64,000 nt of DNA. It comes from Syntrophomonas sp. UBA5314 (GTDB taxonomy: Bacteria > Bacillota > Syntrophomonadia > Syntrophomonadales > Syntrophomonadaceae). A program made the translations under genes and the position numbers. Within the stretch, counting starts at the first letter, position 1. The number at the start of each line of letters is the position of its first letter. The notes beneath the pieces were generated by a model. That model was not told where the DNA came from. It saw only the letters and a program-made list of their open reading frames with translations, and ran no database searches. Of the stretch, positions 1 through 9,476 are shown piece after piece. Where the stretch lies: contig DHRK01000001.1 of the NCBI GenBank assembly GCA_002410325.1, positions 1 through 64,000 of the forward strand, read 5' to 3'.

Positions 1-21
1 GTTTTTCATGGGGAACTAACT
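1..21. repeat. Terminus of a dispersed palindromic element, cut by the window edge
   Basis: The first 21 bases match the right end of the element at 18093-18482 at 19 of 21 positions (GTTTTTCAtGGGGAaCTAACT against GTTTTTCAgGGGGAcCTAACT). As at the other copy, the repeat end abuts the stop codon of a gene, here the serine hydrolase ending at 20. Only the terminus is visible, so element length and type are inferred. Confidence 0.5.
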
Positions 22-1960
22 AACTAATTATATTCCAATAATAAAGGATCCATATTAATCCCAAAACTGCCAGGGTAAATATACTATAATGCACCCGGGC
101 GATCCGGCTCCAAAATCCCTTCCACCAGGCAGCCATCGTAAAGAGCACCAGTAAACAGCTAAAAATCCCCATAAGTGCTGGTATGAAGTTAAATAATGGC
201 GTTCCTGATGCAGGCATGTATGCTTCTTTGGGCAATTGGTATACGGGATCAATGCCTGAAGAAAACATGCTGGCTGATAAAATCAGGATAGTTATGCTGG
301 TGCAGATTCCAACCCAAACAGCCATAGAAGACGGCCTGGAACCTTTACTTTTCCCTTTTTTTAGCCAACCTGAAATCTTTATAAATAGCCAGTAAAGGAG
401 CGAACTTATTATGATCAATGCAATGATTATGGCAGCTAATGCCGTAAAACTCATTGTTGAATAAAATGGAGCCCTGGAATATGTCATAGGGCCATCGGTG
501 GTCAGCATGATTCTACCGAAGGGATCCGTTTTAAAAATAATTCTATGAAACGGGCCAAAGTAATCCTGGGTTCTTCCTTCCCTGAGGTTCTGATACACGC
601 CAGGCTCAATTTCAAAAAATTTGTTTGTTTCACCGGCATTGGTTACCAGAAGATACCCGTCTTCGTCCGCATCAACATTAAGCATACCTCCGCCTAATAT
701 ACTGTTGATCTTCTCATCAGTAGTAATACTTCTCCGGTTCATCTGATATTCACCTATATACTGTTTAGCCCTTTCCATGCCGCCCTGGCCAGGCACTCCC
801 TGAGTTTGAGCTTTAACTGGATAGAAAAAATCCATAAACTCTTGAAAAACCTCGGAATGAAGAAGATTATTACCACCACTGTAGGAAATAAAAATCCCGG
901 TATTTACATCGGGCACCAGGTAAAGACCTGTGTTAAAGAGCATCGTGCTGCCGCCATGAAAGAGCACCTCTTTGTCATTAAAGACTCCCTCCATAAATCC
1001 AAGGGTCATGCCTCCCAATGTCGGGTCATAGGTAAAATGCTGTTTATGCATTTCCTTTAATGTTTCTTCTTTAAGAATTCTTCCGCCATTATAAACGCCG
1101 CCAGATAAATGGGCTATCATGAAATTGGCCATATCTGAGGCGGTGCTGCTCATACTGCCAGCTGGTTCGGGCAGAATATATTCGAAACTTGCCCCGGTAT
1201 GCGACCCATTGATAAATCTGTAAGGTTTTGCCATACGAGCAGGCGGGTCTAAGGTTGGAGGCTGCCGGTAGGTACTATATTTCATATTCAAGGGTGCAAA
1301 AATATTTTTTTCAACATAATCCGAAAAGGGCAGGCCAGATACCCTTTCTACCACATAACCTGCCAGAGCTGTACCATAATTGGAATAGGCGGCAACTTCA
1401 CCGGCGGGAAATATCCTTGCAGGCTGGTCTTCTTTTATATATTTATCCAGAGGCAGGAATTCATCTGCCGAAAGCCTGAAAAGCATGTCTGGGTGGTCTT
1501 CAAAGCCTGCAATATGGGTCATCAAATGGGTCATGGTTATCGGCTCTGTTGCAGTATTCTGTAGAGGTTTTTCAAGCCGGGGTGTTATTTCAAAATCCAA
1601 GTATTTATTTATATCAGTGTTTAAGTCCAACCTGCCTGCTTCAACAAGCTGCATAACTGCAGTCCAGGTAATCAATTTTGAAGTGGAACCGATACGAAAA
1701 AGGGTAGTATCAGGGTCCACCGGAATGTTATTCTCGATATCTGCCAGGCCGAATCCTTTCTTATATACAATCTCGCCATCCTTCACAACCGATACAGTTG
1801 CATTGGGAATATGGTATTTCTCCAGCTTGGAATTCATCGTGTTGTCAAGAAAGGCTTCCAAGCTGGTATCTTGGATGTTGTTGGCATAAGCGACCGGAGA
1901 TAAACTAAAAACATAAGCAATTAAGATCATCAATGTTATATATCTAACTCTTTTAAGCAT
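20..1960 (-). CDS. Membrane-anchored serine hydrolase, beta-lactamase class C family
   Basis: A 646-residue secreted or membrane-bound enzyme of the serine beta-lactamase/penicillin-binding-protein superfamily. An N-terminal signal segment (about residues 7-26) precedes the catalytic domain. The S92-T-S-K95 motif supplies the nucleophile and general base, Y-S-N lies near residue 193, and H-G-G near residue 336 replaces the K-T-G box as usual in esterase and peptidase members. The C-terminal third adds about four hydrophobic segments from residue 497 onward, so the enzyme is probably membrane-held with its active site outside. The start follows a strong GGGGGG ribosome site. It lies 21 bases downstream of a TetR gene on the same strand and is probably its operon partner and regulatory target. 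Substrate unknown: peptidase, esterase or peptidoglycan activity are all possible. Confidence 0.85.
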   Translation of the reverse strand: MLKRVRYITLMILIAYVFSLSPVAYANNIQDTSLEAFLDNTMNSKLEKYHIPNATVSVVKDGEIVYKKGFGLADIENNIPVDPDTTLFRIGSTSKLITWTAVMQLVEAGRLDLNTDINKYLDFEITPRLEKPLQNTATEPITMTHLMTHIAGFEDHPDMLFRLSADEFLPLDKYIKEDQPARIFPAGEVAAYSNYGTALAGYVVERVSGLPFSDYVEKNIFAPLNMKYSTYRQPPTLDPPARMAKPYRFINGSHTGASFEYILPEPAGSMSSTASDMANFMIAHLSGGVYNGGRILKEETLKEMHKQHFTYDPTLGGMTLGFMEGVFNDKEVLFHGGSTMLFNTGLYLVPDVNTGIFISYSGGNNLLHSEVFQEFMDFFYPVKAQTQGVPGQGGMERAKQYIGEYQMNRRSITTDEKINSILGGGMLNVDADEDGYLLVTNAGETNKFFEIEPGVYQNLREGRTQDYFGPFHRIIFKTDPFGRIMLTTDGPMTYSRAPFYSTMSFTALAAIIIALIIISSLLYWLFIKISGWLKKGKSKGSRPSSMAVWVGICTSITILILSASMFSSGIDPVYQLPKEAYMPASGTPLFNFIPALMGIFSCLLVLFTMAAWWKGFWSRIARVHYSIFTLAVLGLIWILYYWNIIS

Positions 1961-1981
1961 TTTTCCCCCCCTTTCAGGCTT

Positions 1982-2551
1982 TTATTTTTTATTCAGTCTG
2001 GCTGACTGGATTACATCGTCGGCTGCGCTTGATAATATGTCCATTAAATCCTGGATTTCGTAGTTTTGGGGTAGTGAGCCCTTGGCGGCCATAATTGAAA
2101 GTCCGATTTGGAAAATTCTCATCTTAAGCAATATGGTTTTTAACTCATCCTCTGTGAAGCCTTCCAGTTCAGGGTCTTTCTTCATCTCCTCAATTAAAAC
2201 AGGGGCTACTTCTTCATCATAGTTCTGCATGTAGCTGTTATCGCTCATGACTAAATCCCGGAAAAGTACGCTGTACTCAATGGCAAACCTCAGGCTTGCC
2301 TTTCCCATATCATAGAAAGGGTTCCCTGAACTTTCTTCACTCAAAAGCTGTTGACCGATGCTCAAAATCCTCTCCTTTAACGATTCCATCAGTTCGCCAA
2401 TGTGCTGAAAGTTCACATAGATGGGAGCTACCGAACTGCCCATTCTTTCGGCGATTTTGCGCATGGTAATGTTGTTAATGCCCTCTGTTTGTGCTATTTC
2501 AAAAGCTGCGTCAATTATCTGTTCCTTGGTGAATTTATTCTTGGGTCCCAT
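1982..2551 (-). CDS. TetR/AcrR family transcriptional regulator
   Basis: A 189-residue regulator. The N-terminal helix-turn-helix is seen around residues 8-50 (FTKEQIIDAAFEIAQ, then ITMRKIAERMGSS), followed by an all-helical ligand and dimer domain. The start at 2551 (MGPKNKF) is chosen because AAGGGGG lies 8 bases before it. An upstream in-frame ATG at 2590 would put the start inside the palindromic operator. The gene sits directly before the serine hydrolase with a 21-base gap, so both are probably transcribed together and repressed through the palindromes just upstream. Effector unknown. Confidence 0.85.
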   Translation of the reverse strand: MGPKNKFTKEQIIDAAFEIAQTEGINNITMRKIAERMGSSVAPIYVNFQHIGELMESLKERILSIGQQLLSEESSGNPFYDMGKASLRFAIEYSVLFRDLVMSDNSYMQNYDEEVAPVLIEEMKKDPELEGFTEDELKTILLKMRIFQIGLSIMAAKGSLPQNYEIQDLMDILSSAADDVIQSARLNKK

Positions 2552-2566
2552 GGATAACGCCCCCTT

Positions 2567-2597
2567 AACATAACTTATGTTACATAACATTTGTTAT
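2567..2597 (-). promoter_or_regulatory. Two adjacent palindromes, likely TetR operator
   Basis: AACATAA-C-TTATGTT (2567-2581) is a perfect 7-base inverted repeat, followed directly by ATAACA-TT-TGTTAT (2584-2597). Both lie 16-46 bases upstream of the TetR start, the usual place for an autoregulatory operator. Binding by this TetR is inferred. Confidence 0.65.
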
Positions 2598-2948
2598 ACA
2601 ATATACGCTACATCATGAGCCAGGTTTTTTCAACAGTTTTTCTAAAGCATAGAGAGGAGCGAAATACTTTAGTTTTAACGGAATAATAAAACCTGATGGC
2701 TTGCATGCTGATTTTGAATTCAATGATCATAGCAAAGTATCTGAAGCACCATCCAGGCACCACGATACCATTCCGCTACGCTCAAAATGAAAATGATGGT
2801 CAAGGAAGTGCCAGAAGCCGCGATTGAGGGGATACGTTGTTTGAGCGGATTCTGGCACTGAGGCAGTGATTCGGCTTTTTTGACGGTCTGAGATGGACCA
2901 ATAGATCCATCTCCTCTGTTTCATGATGCGATGCTGTATTCGGGACCT
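2598..2948. repeat. Intergenic region with a long hairpin, possible repeat remnant
   Basis: No convincing gene is present. A long inverted repeat occurs at 2807-2859: AGTGCCAGAAgCCGC pairs with GCGGaTTCTGGCACT around a 23-base loop. No T-tract follows, so it is not a typical terminator. Short open frames here lack ribosome sites. It may be a degraded mobile repeat. Confidence 0.35.
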
Positions 2949-4304
2949 CTAATAAAACCTGAATATGATTGGGAATACAAATGCTACTATTGCTGTCCAG
3001 CAGAAATATACGTAAAGATAACTGGTCTGCCATTTTTCCAGTTTAACGAAGGAGAACTTGGTTCTAAAATACCCTATATACAGCCAGGCCAGGCCTGCCA
3101 GGTTGACCAGCAAAGCAAGGTTTTCTCCCAGTGCGGCAACCTTGTTGGGGGTAATGCCAAAGGCTGAAAGCCTAAAGACTATGGCTGATAAAGCCACCCC
3201 GTCAATGACCAGCGCGGTGAGAATCAAAACCAGATTCAAGTAGTCAAACAGGTTGGCGGGTTGATTGATGTCCCGGGCTGAAATTATATACAATACCAGG
3301 CCCAAAATCATCGCCAGCATAAAATCGAAGGCAATTAGAAATTCCCTTTCCATAAAAGGACTTTTGCCGGTTAGGATCATCACCGCCAGGAAGCAAAGCA
3401 TGGTTATTAGAAAGAGAGGGCTGAATATTTTGGCCAAAATAGGGGCGAAATTCTCAACCACGCTTTTCTTGGCCTCAACCAAATACATAGTAACCATTGC
3501 CGCCGCGCAGCCGCCATAAATTACGTAATAATTTTCCAGGAATGTGCCCGCATCAACTTGTATAGATTCGAAAATAAGCGAGATAAACCCACCTAAAACG
3601 ACGATACCTGCCATCACCAGTACACCATAGATAAATGCTTCCCCGCTGAAGCGGATAAAGTTCATCCTTCCGGGGTGTTTTCGCCATTCCTTACCGATAT
3701 ACGCCGCTCCTACGACCAGCCATAAAAACATGGGAAGGTGTAGGCCGCTTAAGGAAGCGGTATTATGCGGTGCAAACGACGGGTAAATATTGATAATCAA
3801 AGCTGCCAGGGCGAATATCCCCAATATTACTGCCCAGGTTTTCGAGGCAGCCTGCCTCTTGATCAGGAAGAAAACCGCAATAAAAGGTAAAATAAACAAG
3901 CTCAAGTTCTTGAAGTAAAACAGTTCGGATTCCTGATCTTGAAGGCTTATTCCAAAAAGCTCGGGAATCTTAATCAATGTGCCGGCGAGCAGGGCAAATA
4001 AAACTACCAGAACTATATCGCGGCGGTTTCGCGACCTGGTTTTCGGGTCAAAAGGGTCCAGTAAAAACTGCCTCCATAATTTTTCGGTATTTACTTTAGC
4101 AAACTCATGGGCGATGGCATCCACATTGCCCAGGCGTTTTACACTGATTAGAAAAGCTTCGTCAACGGCGAGTCCGGCAGCCTTTAAATCGTCGACCTCA
4201 TCCCGCAGATGGTTTTCCAATTCGCTGATGTCGTTTTCAGAAAGATTACCCCGTACTCTCAAATGGTCGCTCCAAGAGCGAATCTGGGTTTCCAAGTCAA
4301 ACAT
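2949..4304 (-). CDS. Polytopic membrane protein with N-terminal helical prefix domain
   Basis: A 451-residue protein. The first 80 or so residues are soluble and helical (LETQIRSWSDHL, ISELENHLRDEV), like the permease-prefix or DUF1700-type domain often paired with PadR regulators. The remainder consists of about ten hydrophobic segments. The start follows AAAGGAGGG seven bases upstream. It lies 20 bases downstream of a PadR gene on the same strand, a familiar PadR/membrane-protein pairing in Firmicutes. No transporter signature is recognised and the function is unknown. Confidence 0.75.
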   Translation of the reverse strand: MFDLETQIRSWSDHLRVRGNLSENDISELENHLRDEVDDLKAAGLAVDEAFLISVKRLGNVDAIAHEFAKVNTEKLWRQFLLDPFDPKTRSRNRRDIVLVVLFALLAGTLIKIPELFGISLQDQESELFYFKNLSLFILPFIAVFFLIKRQAASKTWAVILGIFALAALIINIYPSFAPHNTASLSGLHLPMFLWLVVGAAYIGKEWRKHPGRMNFIRFSGEAFIYGVLVMAGIVVLGGFISLIFESIQVDAGTFLENYYVIYGGCAAAMVTMYLVEAKKSVVENFAPILAKIFSPLFLITMLCFLAVMILTGKSPFMEREFLIAFDFMLAMILGLVLYIISARDINQPANLFDYLNLVLILTALVIDGVALSAIVFRLSAFGITPNKVAALGENLALLVNLAGLAWLYIGYFRTKFSFVKLEKWQTSYLYVYFCWTAIVAFVFPIIFRFY

Positions 4305-4324
4305 GCTGACCCTCCTTTAGGCTT

Positions 4325-4651
4325 TTAATCGGTCCAGGTCTTGGCCAGAGCCGAAACGACTATTTCCCACTGCTTTTTCTGTACTTCCAACTCCTCAAGA
4401 CCGCGCTCGTTAATCCGATAATATTTGCGCTGCCGTCCGGCCTCGGATTTCTGCCAGTAGGACTCAATGAGCTGTTGTTCTTCCAGGCGGTGCAAAACCG
4501 GGTACAACATTCCTTCGGTCCATACCAACTCATTCTCTGACATCTCTTTTACCCGTTTAATAATCGCGTAGCCATAGCTATCTCGTTCCTTTAGAATGGC
4601 CAAAATGAGAGGAGTTGCCGAAGCGGCAGTTAAATCTTTGGAAAAATTCAT
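4325..4651 (-). CDS. PadR family transcriptional regulator
   Basis: A 108-residue short PadR protein: winged helix with ILAILKERDSYGYAIIKRV, then LVWTEGMLYPVLHRLEEQQL and the wing residues RKYYRINERG. A GGGGGG ribosome site precedes the ATG. It is first in a two-gene operon with the membrane protein ending at 2949. The promoter core upstream contains a palindrome between -35 and -10, consistent with autorepression. Confidence 0.9.
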   Translation of the reverse strand: MNFSKDLTAASATPLILAILKERDSYGYAIIKRVKEMSENELVWTEGMLYPVLHRLEEQQLIESYWQKSEAGRQRKYYRINERGLEELEVQKKQWEIVVSALAKTWTD

Positions 4652-4693
4652 TGAATCCCCCCTCTATACCTAAGACATCTATGCATATTTAAA

Positions 4694-4722
4694 ATTATAC
4701 CTAGCAGCTCTAGGTACGTCAA
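4694..4722 (-). promoter_or_regulatory. Consensus sigma-A promoter with operator in the spacer
   Basis: On the minus strand TTGACG (4722-4717), a 17-base spacer and TATAAT (4699-4694) form a near-perfect promoter. A palindrome TACCTAG-N5-CTAGGTA (4698-4716) fills the spacer and touches the -10. A repressor bound there would block RNA polymerase; the PadR product of the gene 43 bases downstream is the obvious candidate. Confidence 0.8.
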
Positions 4723-4998
4723 TATAATGTTCTGTCCCGCAATTGATAACCCGGCTCGTAGGATTACAATTAGAAGAAGGATTGGTATCCTGCTGATGAT
4801 AGGCTTGGTGGCGCTTGGGGTGAGGGAGCCGCTTGGCACAAACGCTGATGGCAAAAGAATTAACATACTCTTGAGGACGAACTTATAGCAGAGAAAAAGA
4901 GAGGCACCCTCCCTTGCAGGACAATGTCTCTCATAATCAATAGAAAAGCCCCTGCCATGAGCAGGTTGCATAAGAAACCGCCCCAGATAACGGTTCGC
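4723..4998. other. Intergenic region, nothing recognised
   Basis: About 276 bases between the PadR promoter and the methyltransferase 3' end. The open frames crossing it lack ribosome sites and protein-like composition. No clear terminator, RNA or repeat was found. Confidence 0.4.
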
Positions 4999-5664
4999 TT
5001 ACACCATCTCTTTAGACAATTGCATGTTAAAATGTTTAAAGCTGTTCATTCCGTCGGCGAGCTGCATTCTGTCGATCTTGATTCCGATTATTTTAAATAT
5101 GTCGGTAAGTTCGTCAAGACTATACTGGTACATATGAGCGTCTTTTAGCTCGACGGGTTGATCCGTGGTGGGCATATGCCTCCAGGAATCGTAGCTTGAT
5201 ACTTTTCCCCAATACTCCTGGGCCGGGGTGGAGAACATGATGATGCCGCCGTCGTTGAGCATGGCTTTGATTTTTAGAAGCGTGGGGATGCAATAATAAT
5301 TAAAATGTTCGAGAACCTCGGTAAAAATGATCAGATCAAAGCGGGTATCATAAGCGACTTCTTCAGTTTCTATATTTTTGGTCATATAGTTTATGGCGTA
5401 CCGCTTGAGCAGATCATCGCTGATCAGTTTTACCAGATCCAGGCCGTATAGATCGGCCCCGGTGTTGAGCTTGCTGAACAAACCCAGAGTTCCGTAGGCC
5501 AGACCGATATCGAGGATAGTATCGATCCGGCTGGTCTGGCCGGCTTCCAGTATCCAGTTGGGAATATGCTGCCAATACGATTCTTCATGATGCTGATATA
5601 CGGAATAATATCCGCTGGGATGATTGAGAGAAATAAGCTGCTGGACGATGCTTAAAGCCACCAT
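4999..5664 (-). CDS. Class I SAM-dependent methyltransferase
   Basis: A 221-residue protein with the class I glycine-rich motif in the form LDIGLAYGTLG, and a following acidic residue in YGLDLV. FDLIIFTEVLEHF and GGIIMFSTPA are the typical later strands, as in methyltransferase types 11 and 23. The start at 5664 (MVALSIV) is preferred because GAAAGGG lies seven bases before it; an upstream ATG at 5694 lacks a site. It stands alone between unrelated genes. Substrate unknown. Confidence 0.75.
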   Translation of the reverse strand: MVALSIVQQLISLNHPSGYYSVYQHHEESYWQHIPNWILEAGQTSRIDTILDIGLAYGTLGLFSKLNTGADLYGLDLVKLISDDLLKRYAINYMTKNIETEEVAYDTRFDLIIFTEVLEHFNYYCIPTLLKIKAMLNDGGIIMFSTPAQEYWGKVSSYDSWRHMPTTDQPVELKDAHMYQYSLDELTDIFKIIGIKIDRMQLADGMNSFKHFNMQLSKEMV

Positions 5665-5911
5665 AACGTTACCCTTTCTTTCCATAATAACCATTAATTG
5701 CTATTTAATTCTATTTATATTCAATTTATCAAAATCTGCTTCAGAATTTTATAGGGGAACTGAAAAGTATCATCCAATCGAGTTCGTTCGATGCGGTATG
5801 GGCATGAAATATGAGAGGAGGCTGCCCTTCCAGTCCGGGGTGGACTTGGCGGACAGCCTCCAGCCGTTGTTCATGGTATTTCCGGCCCTTTTTAAAATGG
5901 GCGCGAGCGGG

Positions 5912-7426
5912 TTATTTGTTTTGTTTTTTAAGTTTTGAAGGGGGTTTCTTTTCGTTTGATTCCAGCATTTTATTCAGTTGGGTCCACTCTCTGCTTTCCA
6001 GGACATTTTCCAGATTCAGGGCCATGATCATGCGATTATCGGTATTCACTATGCCGTCCATGTATCCCTGGCCATGTTCATCATTGACAATGCCCGGAAC
6101 TTCTTCGAATTTTCGAGCCGACACTCTTAAGACTTCCATTACTTCGTCGACGATTAAGCCGATTTTTTTGTTGTTTATTTCGCTGACGATGATGCGGGTG
6201 CGGTCGGTATATTCCCTGGTTTCTACTTCGAAGCGTTTTCGCATATCGATGACCGGGATAACATCGCCCCGTAAATTTACCACCCCCTGGACGAATTTGG
6301 GAGAGCGGGGCACTGCAGTAATCTGAGCCATTTTGGTGATCTCTTGAACCTGGGCGATGTCTATACCATATTGCTCTCCAGCCAATTTAAAGATTACCAG
6401 TTGCTTTTCATCCATTTCCGCGCTAAGCTCGGACTCGCTTTCTGACTGGCTAAAACCTTCGCCGGAGCTTATTTCATCCAGGTCGTTCTCGCTAATGACA
6501 TTCTGCGGATCCATCAGCATAATGATCCGTTGGCCGTCATCCACTCTGGCTATGCCGGTAATCTTTTCTCCGGTTTCACTCAAGACAGCCGCCGGCGGCG
6601 GATAGATAATAGAGCGGGGTATGCGGATCACTTCATAAACCTGGTCAACCGTCAACCCGACAAAAGCGCCGGCAACATCGACCACTACCACCCGGGTAGT
6701 GGTTGTGACCTCGTCGCTTCCCGTACCCAGTTTGGTGCGCATGTCAACGATGGGCATCAAGGTATCCCGCAATGAAATGATGCCCTTAATGTAATCGGGA
6801 ACATTGGGCACTTTTACAATTTCGGGAAACCGGATAATTTCTTTTACCTTATCAATTTCCAGCCCGAATTCTTCCCTGCCGACCTTAAAAGACACGATTT
6901 GCACTTCGTCCAGCAGCGCCTCGGTTTTTTGCCGGTCGGCTTTGGATTGGCGGCGGTCCTTCCTTATCGCTTCCTGACCGAATAAAGAGGCGGCGTCCAA
7001 TACCATAACCAGCCTTTTACCCCCATCCAGTTTCACCACCCCGGTTATGGAGGTGCGGTCCACACTATCTGACAGGCTGGCGGGAGCGCCTTCAATGTTT
7101 TTGCTGGCGACCCTTAACACCTCGGATACTGCGTCAACATTCAGTCCTATGGCCCGGCCGCCGGTGTCCACTACAATGACGCGACTGGAGGTATTTTGTT
7201 CCGCCTTTTCCATCCCGAACTTGGTTCGGGTATCTACTACCGGTAGAATGTGGCCGCGCAGATTGGTCATGCCGTCAACATAGGCTGGAGCCTGGGGAAC
7301 CCTGGTAATAGACGGCATCCTGATGACTTCTTGGACATGCATGATGTTGAGTCCAAAACTTTCATCGCCCAATGTAAAAGTTACCAGTTGTACTTCATCC
7401 GAGGAGAACGTATTATCAGTTCTCAT
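5912..7426 (-). CDS. Triple CheW-domain chemotaxis coupling protein
   Basis: A 504-residue cytoplasmic protein made of three CheW-like beta-barrel domains at about residues 12-150, 174-310 and 342-480. Each carries the same landmarks: (F/L)xLG-type opening, YGI/FGL, IxxVQEV/VKEI, VP.AP/VPNVP and a GxxNLRG..PVxDxR core (NLRGHILPVVDTR, SLRDTLMPIVDMR, NLRGDVIPVIDMR). CheW couples receptors to the CheA kinase and is normally a single domain of about 150 residues. The gene follows the soluble receptor gene with a 33-base gap, so they probably work together. No CheA is present in the window, so the kinase partner must lie elsewhere. A Lys-rich tail ends the protein. Confidence 0.9.
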   Translation of the reverse strand: MRTDNTFSSDEVQLVTFTLGDESFGLNIMHVQEVIRMPSITRVPQAPAYVDGMTNLRGHILPVVDTRTKFGMEKAEQNTSSRVIVVDTGGRAIGLNVDAVSEVLRVASKNIEGAPASLSDSVDRTSITGVVKLDGGKRLVMVLDAASLFGQEAIRKDRRQSKADRQKTEALLDEVQIVSFKVGREEFGLEIDKVKEIIRFPEIVKVPNVPDYIKGIISLRDTLMPIVDMRTKLGTGSDEVTTTTRVVVVDVAGAFVGLTVDQVYEVIRIPRSIIYPPPAAVLSETGEKITGIARVDDGQRIIMLMDPQNVISENDLDEISSGEGFSQSESESELSAEMDEKQLVIFKLAGEQYGIDIAQVQEITKMAQITAVPRSPKFVQGVVNLRGDVIPVIDMRKRFEVETREYTDRTRIIVSEINNKKIGLIVDEVMEVLRVSARKFEEVPGIVNDEHGQGYMDGIVNTDNRMIMALNLENVLESREWTQLNKMLESNEKKPPSKLKKQNK

Positions 7427-7459
7427 ATCAATCCACCTTACCTTTCTTGCTCCCCGGGC

Positions 7460-9409
7460 TTAGCTGTCTTGCTGCATTTCATCCGCTATGGCGGCTATAT
7501 CTTCAATAGCCTTGGCCTGTTCGTCAATCGCTTTGGCCTGCTCGGCTGCCACGTTAGAGGCTTCATTTACCTGCTGGACGCCCTGGTTGATTTCTTCAGC
7601 CGCTGCGGTGGCTGCTACCAGACCTTTTTCCAGAGCGTCTTTAATCAAGTTCAAGCCCTCTCCTATCCTTACCCGGTTGGTGGTAATGGTTTCAACCTGC
7701 TGGGTAACCGCGGTATTGTAGCGGGCGGTTCCATACATGGTTTCGTCGGCCTTTTTAGAGGCTGCCTCGGACAGGGAGACTTCTACCACCACTTTATCCA
7801 TCTGGCTGTGAATATCCTGGATGAGGTCTTTGATCTTGTCGGCATTTTCGGCCGACTCGCTGGCCAGATTGCGAATATCACCGGCCACCACCGAGAATCC
7901 ACGGCCGTGTTCGCCTGCCGTAGCAGCCTCGACAAATCCATTGACGGCCAGCATATTGGTTTGTATGGAGACATTGTTGATAGTGCCTACGATTTTGTCT
8001 ATCTGCCGTATCTTGGCTTGCAGAGATTCTACCGAAGCATTTATAGTGGTATAGTGCTTTACCCGGCCTTGAACGCCCATCCAGACTTCCCTGGCCAGAG
8101 TCCGCCCGTCCAAAAGCAGCTGGGTAATTTCGTTTAACAGCCCGCCCGCTTCGGTCGTTAAATTTACCACACTCATTCTAAAGCCATCGGCCTCTTGCAT
8201 CATAATAGTGGCATTTTGAGCCTCATCGGCCGCAGTATTAATTCCATCGCTCATCTGAACCAGCACACTGGCGATTTCGGTGGCCGAAGAACTTATTTCT
8301 TCGATGTTGGCGGAAAGTTCTTCCGCCGTAGCCGCAACTTCCTCTGCTGATTTGTTAATATTGGTGGAAACTTTCAATTCTTCAGCCATTTCCGTCAGGT
8401 CATGGGTGGCGCTGTTGATCTCCGACATGCCTTTGCTCTGCTCGGCGACCGCCTTGGCCGACTCTTCAATGCCTATTTCAGACTGTTTGGCCGCGGCGGC
8501 AATCGCTTCGCTCCCGACCAGAAGTTCTCTTGATTTGCTTTTAAGTTCTTCCACCAATTTAGCGGCTTCATTTATTATATCGGAATAACGGCCAAAGCGC
8601 TGGTCAATCTCAGTGAATTTTCCATAGGCCTCTTCGGTCATTGTTTCCCAGCCCTGAAAATCAGCAACTACTTCATTAATGTCTTTGACGATTTCCTCAA
8701 TCTCGGTCCGGATTTTATCTACCACCCCGCGTATATCCCGGGCGGAGCGCTCCGATATTTCGGCCAGGTTTCTGACCTCGTCCGCCACCACGGCAAAACC
8801 CCGTCCGTGCTCCCCGGCCCGGGCCGCTTCTATAGCCGCATTTAGGGCCAGCAGGTTGGTCTGGTCGGCAATCATAACCACCGCCTGGACAATATCGTCA
8901 ATTTGGCGGGACTGGGCCTCCAATTCACCTATCCGTTGGCCGGATTGGGAGTTCTTGCCAGCGGATTCCTTAAGCTGGGTGAGCATATCTCCCATGCCTT
9001 TTATCGAATCTTTAAGGGCGTTGACTCCGATTTGAGCATCATTGTATAGCGTATTAAAATCAGTCAGCAGATTGGTAGCGGTTTGGTCAATCTCTGAAGC
9101 CTTATCATTAAGTTCACCGGCCTCTTCCTTAATCCTGGTTCCACTGTCGGCCAGGTCGTTCATCAACTTGGAGAATTCCAAAACCGCGCTGTTTGATTCT
9201 TCGATACTGGCCATTACTTCTTCGGTAGCCGATGCAATGCGTTCCGCCAGGGCTTGCTGCTTGGCCATGGTGCGGACCCGGGATTTCTCCTGGGCCATCT
9301 TTTTGGCCTGCTGCCTTTTATAGGCTATATCCTCGTATTCCGTCTTCTGAACGATACCGGTTCGGTCCCTGGTTTCTACGCTGTTGGGTAAAGATAACTT
9401 TTTTGCCAT
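7460..9409 (-). CDS. Soluble chemoreceptor-like protein with two signalling tips
   Basis: A 649-residue, almost wholly coiled-coil protein with no membrane segment and no recognised sensor domain. It contains a canonical receptor hairpin tip at about residues 174-215 ([20 protein letters not shown]) and a second, diverged tip at about 478-515 ([20 protein letters not shown]). Ordinary methyl-accepting proteins have one tip per chain, so this looks like a fusion or internal duplication of two cytoplasmic signalling domains. It is first in an operon with the triple-CheW protein. The start follows AAGGAGG nine bases upstream. The role could be chemotaxis or a related pathway; the ligand input is not visible. 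Confidence 0.85.
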   Translation of the reverse strand: MAKKLSLPNSVETRDRTGIVQKTEYEDIAYKRQQAKKMAQEKSRVRTMAKQQALAERIASATEEVMASIEESNSAVLEFSKLMNDLADSGTRIKEEAGELNDKASEIDQTATNLLTDFNTLYNDAQIGVNALKDSIKGMGDMLTQLKESAGKNSQSGQRIGELEAQSRQIDDIVQAVVMIADQTNLLALNAAIEAARAGEHGRGFAVVADEVRNLAEISERSARDIRGVVDKIRTEIEEIVKDINEVVADFQGWETMTEEAYGKFTEIDQRFGRYSDIINEAAKLVEELKSKSRELLVGSEAIAAAAKQSEIGIEESAKAVAEQSKGMSEINSATHDLTEMAEELKVSTNINKSAEEVAATAEELSANIEEISSSATEIASVLVQMSDGINTAADEAQNATIMMQEADGFRMSVVNLTTEAGGLLNEITQLLLDGRTLAREVWMGVQGRVKHYTTINASVESLQAKIRQIDKIVGTINNVSIQTNMLAVNGFVEAATAGEHGRGFSVVAGDIRNLASESAENADKIKDLIQDIHSQMDKVVVEVSLSEAASKKADETMYGTARYNTAVTQQVETITTNRVRIGEGLNLIKDALEKGLVAATAAAEEINQGVQQVNEASNVAAEQAKAIDEQAKAIEDIAAIADEMQQDS

Positions 9410-9476
9410 TACAAATGGGCCTCCTTCTTTTCATTAGGTTTTCCCCCCGAAAATCCCCACTCCCAAATGAAAAGAA

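Noticed and set aside
4648..4971. 107-residue open frame upstream of the PadR gene on the minus strand
   Set aside because: It runs through the PadR promoter and operator and has no ribosome site or protein-like domain.
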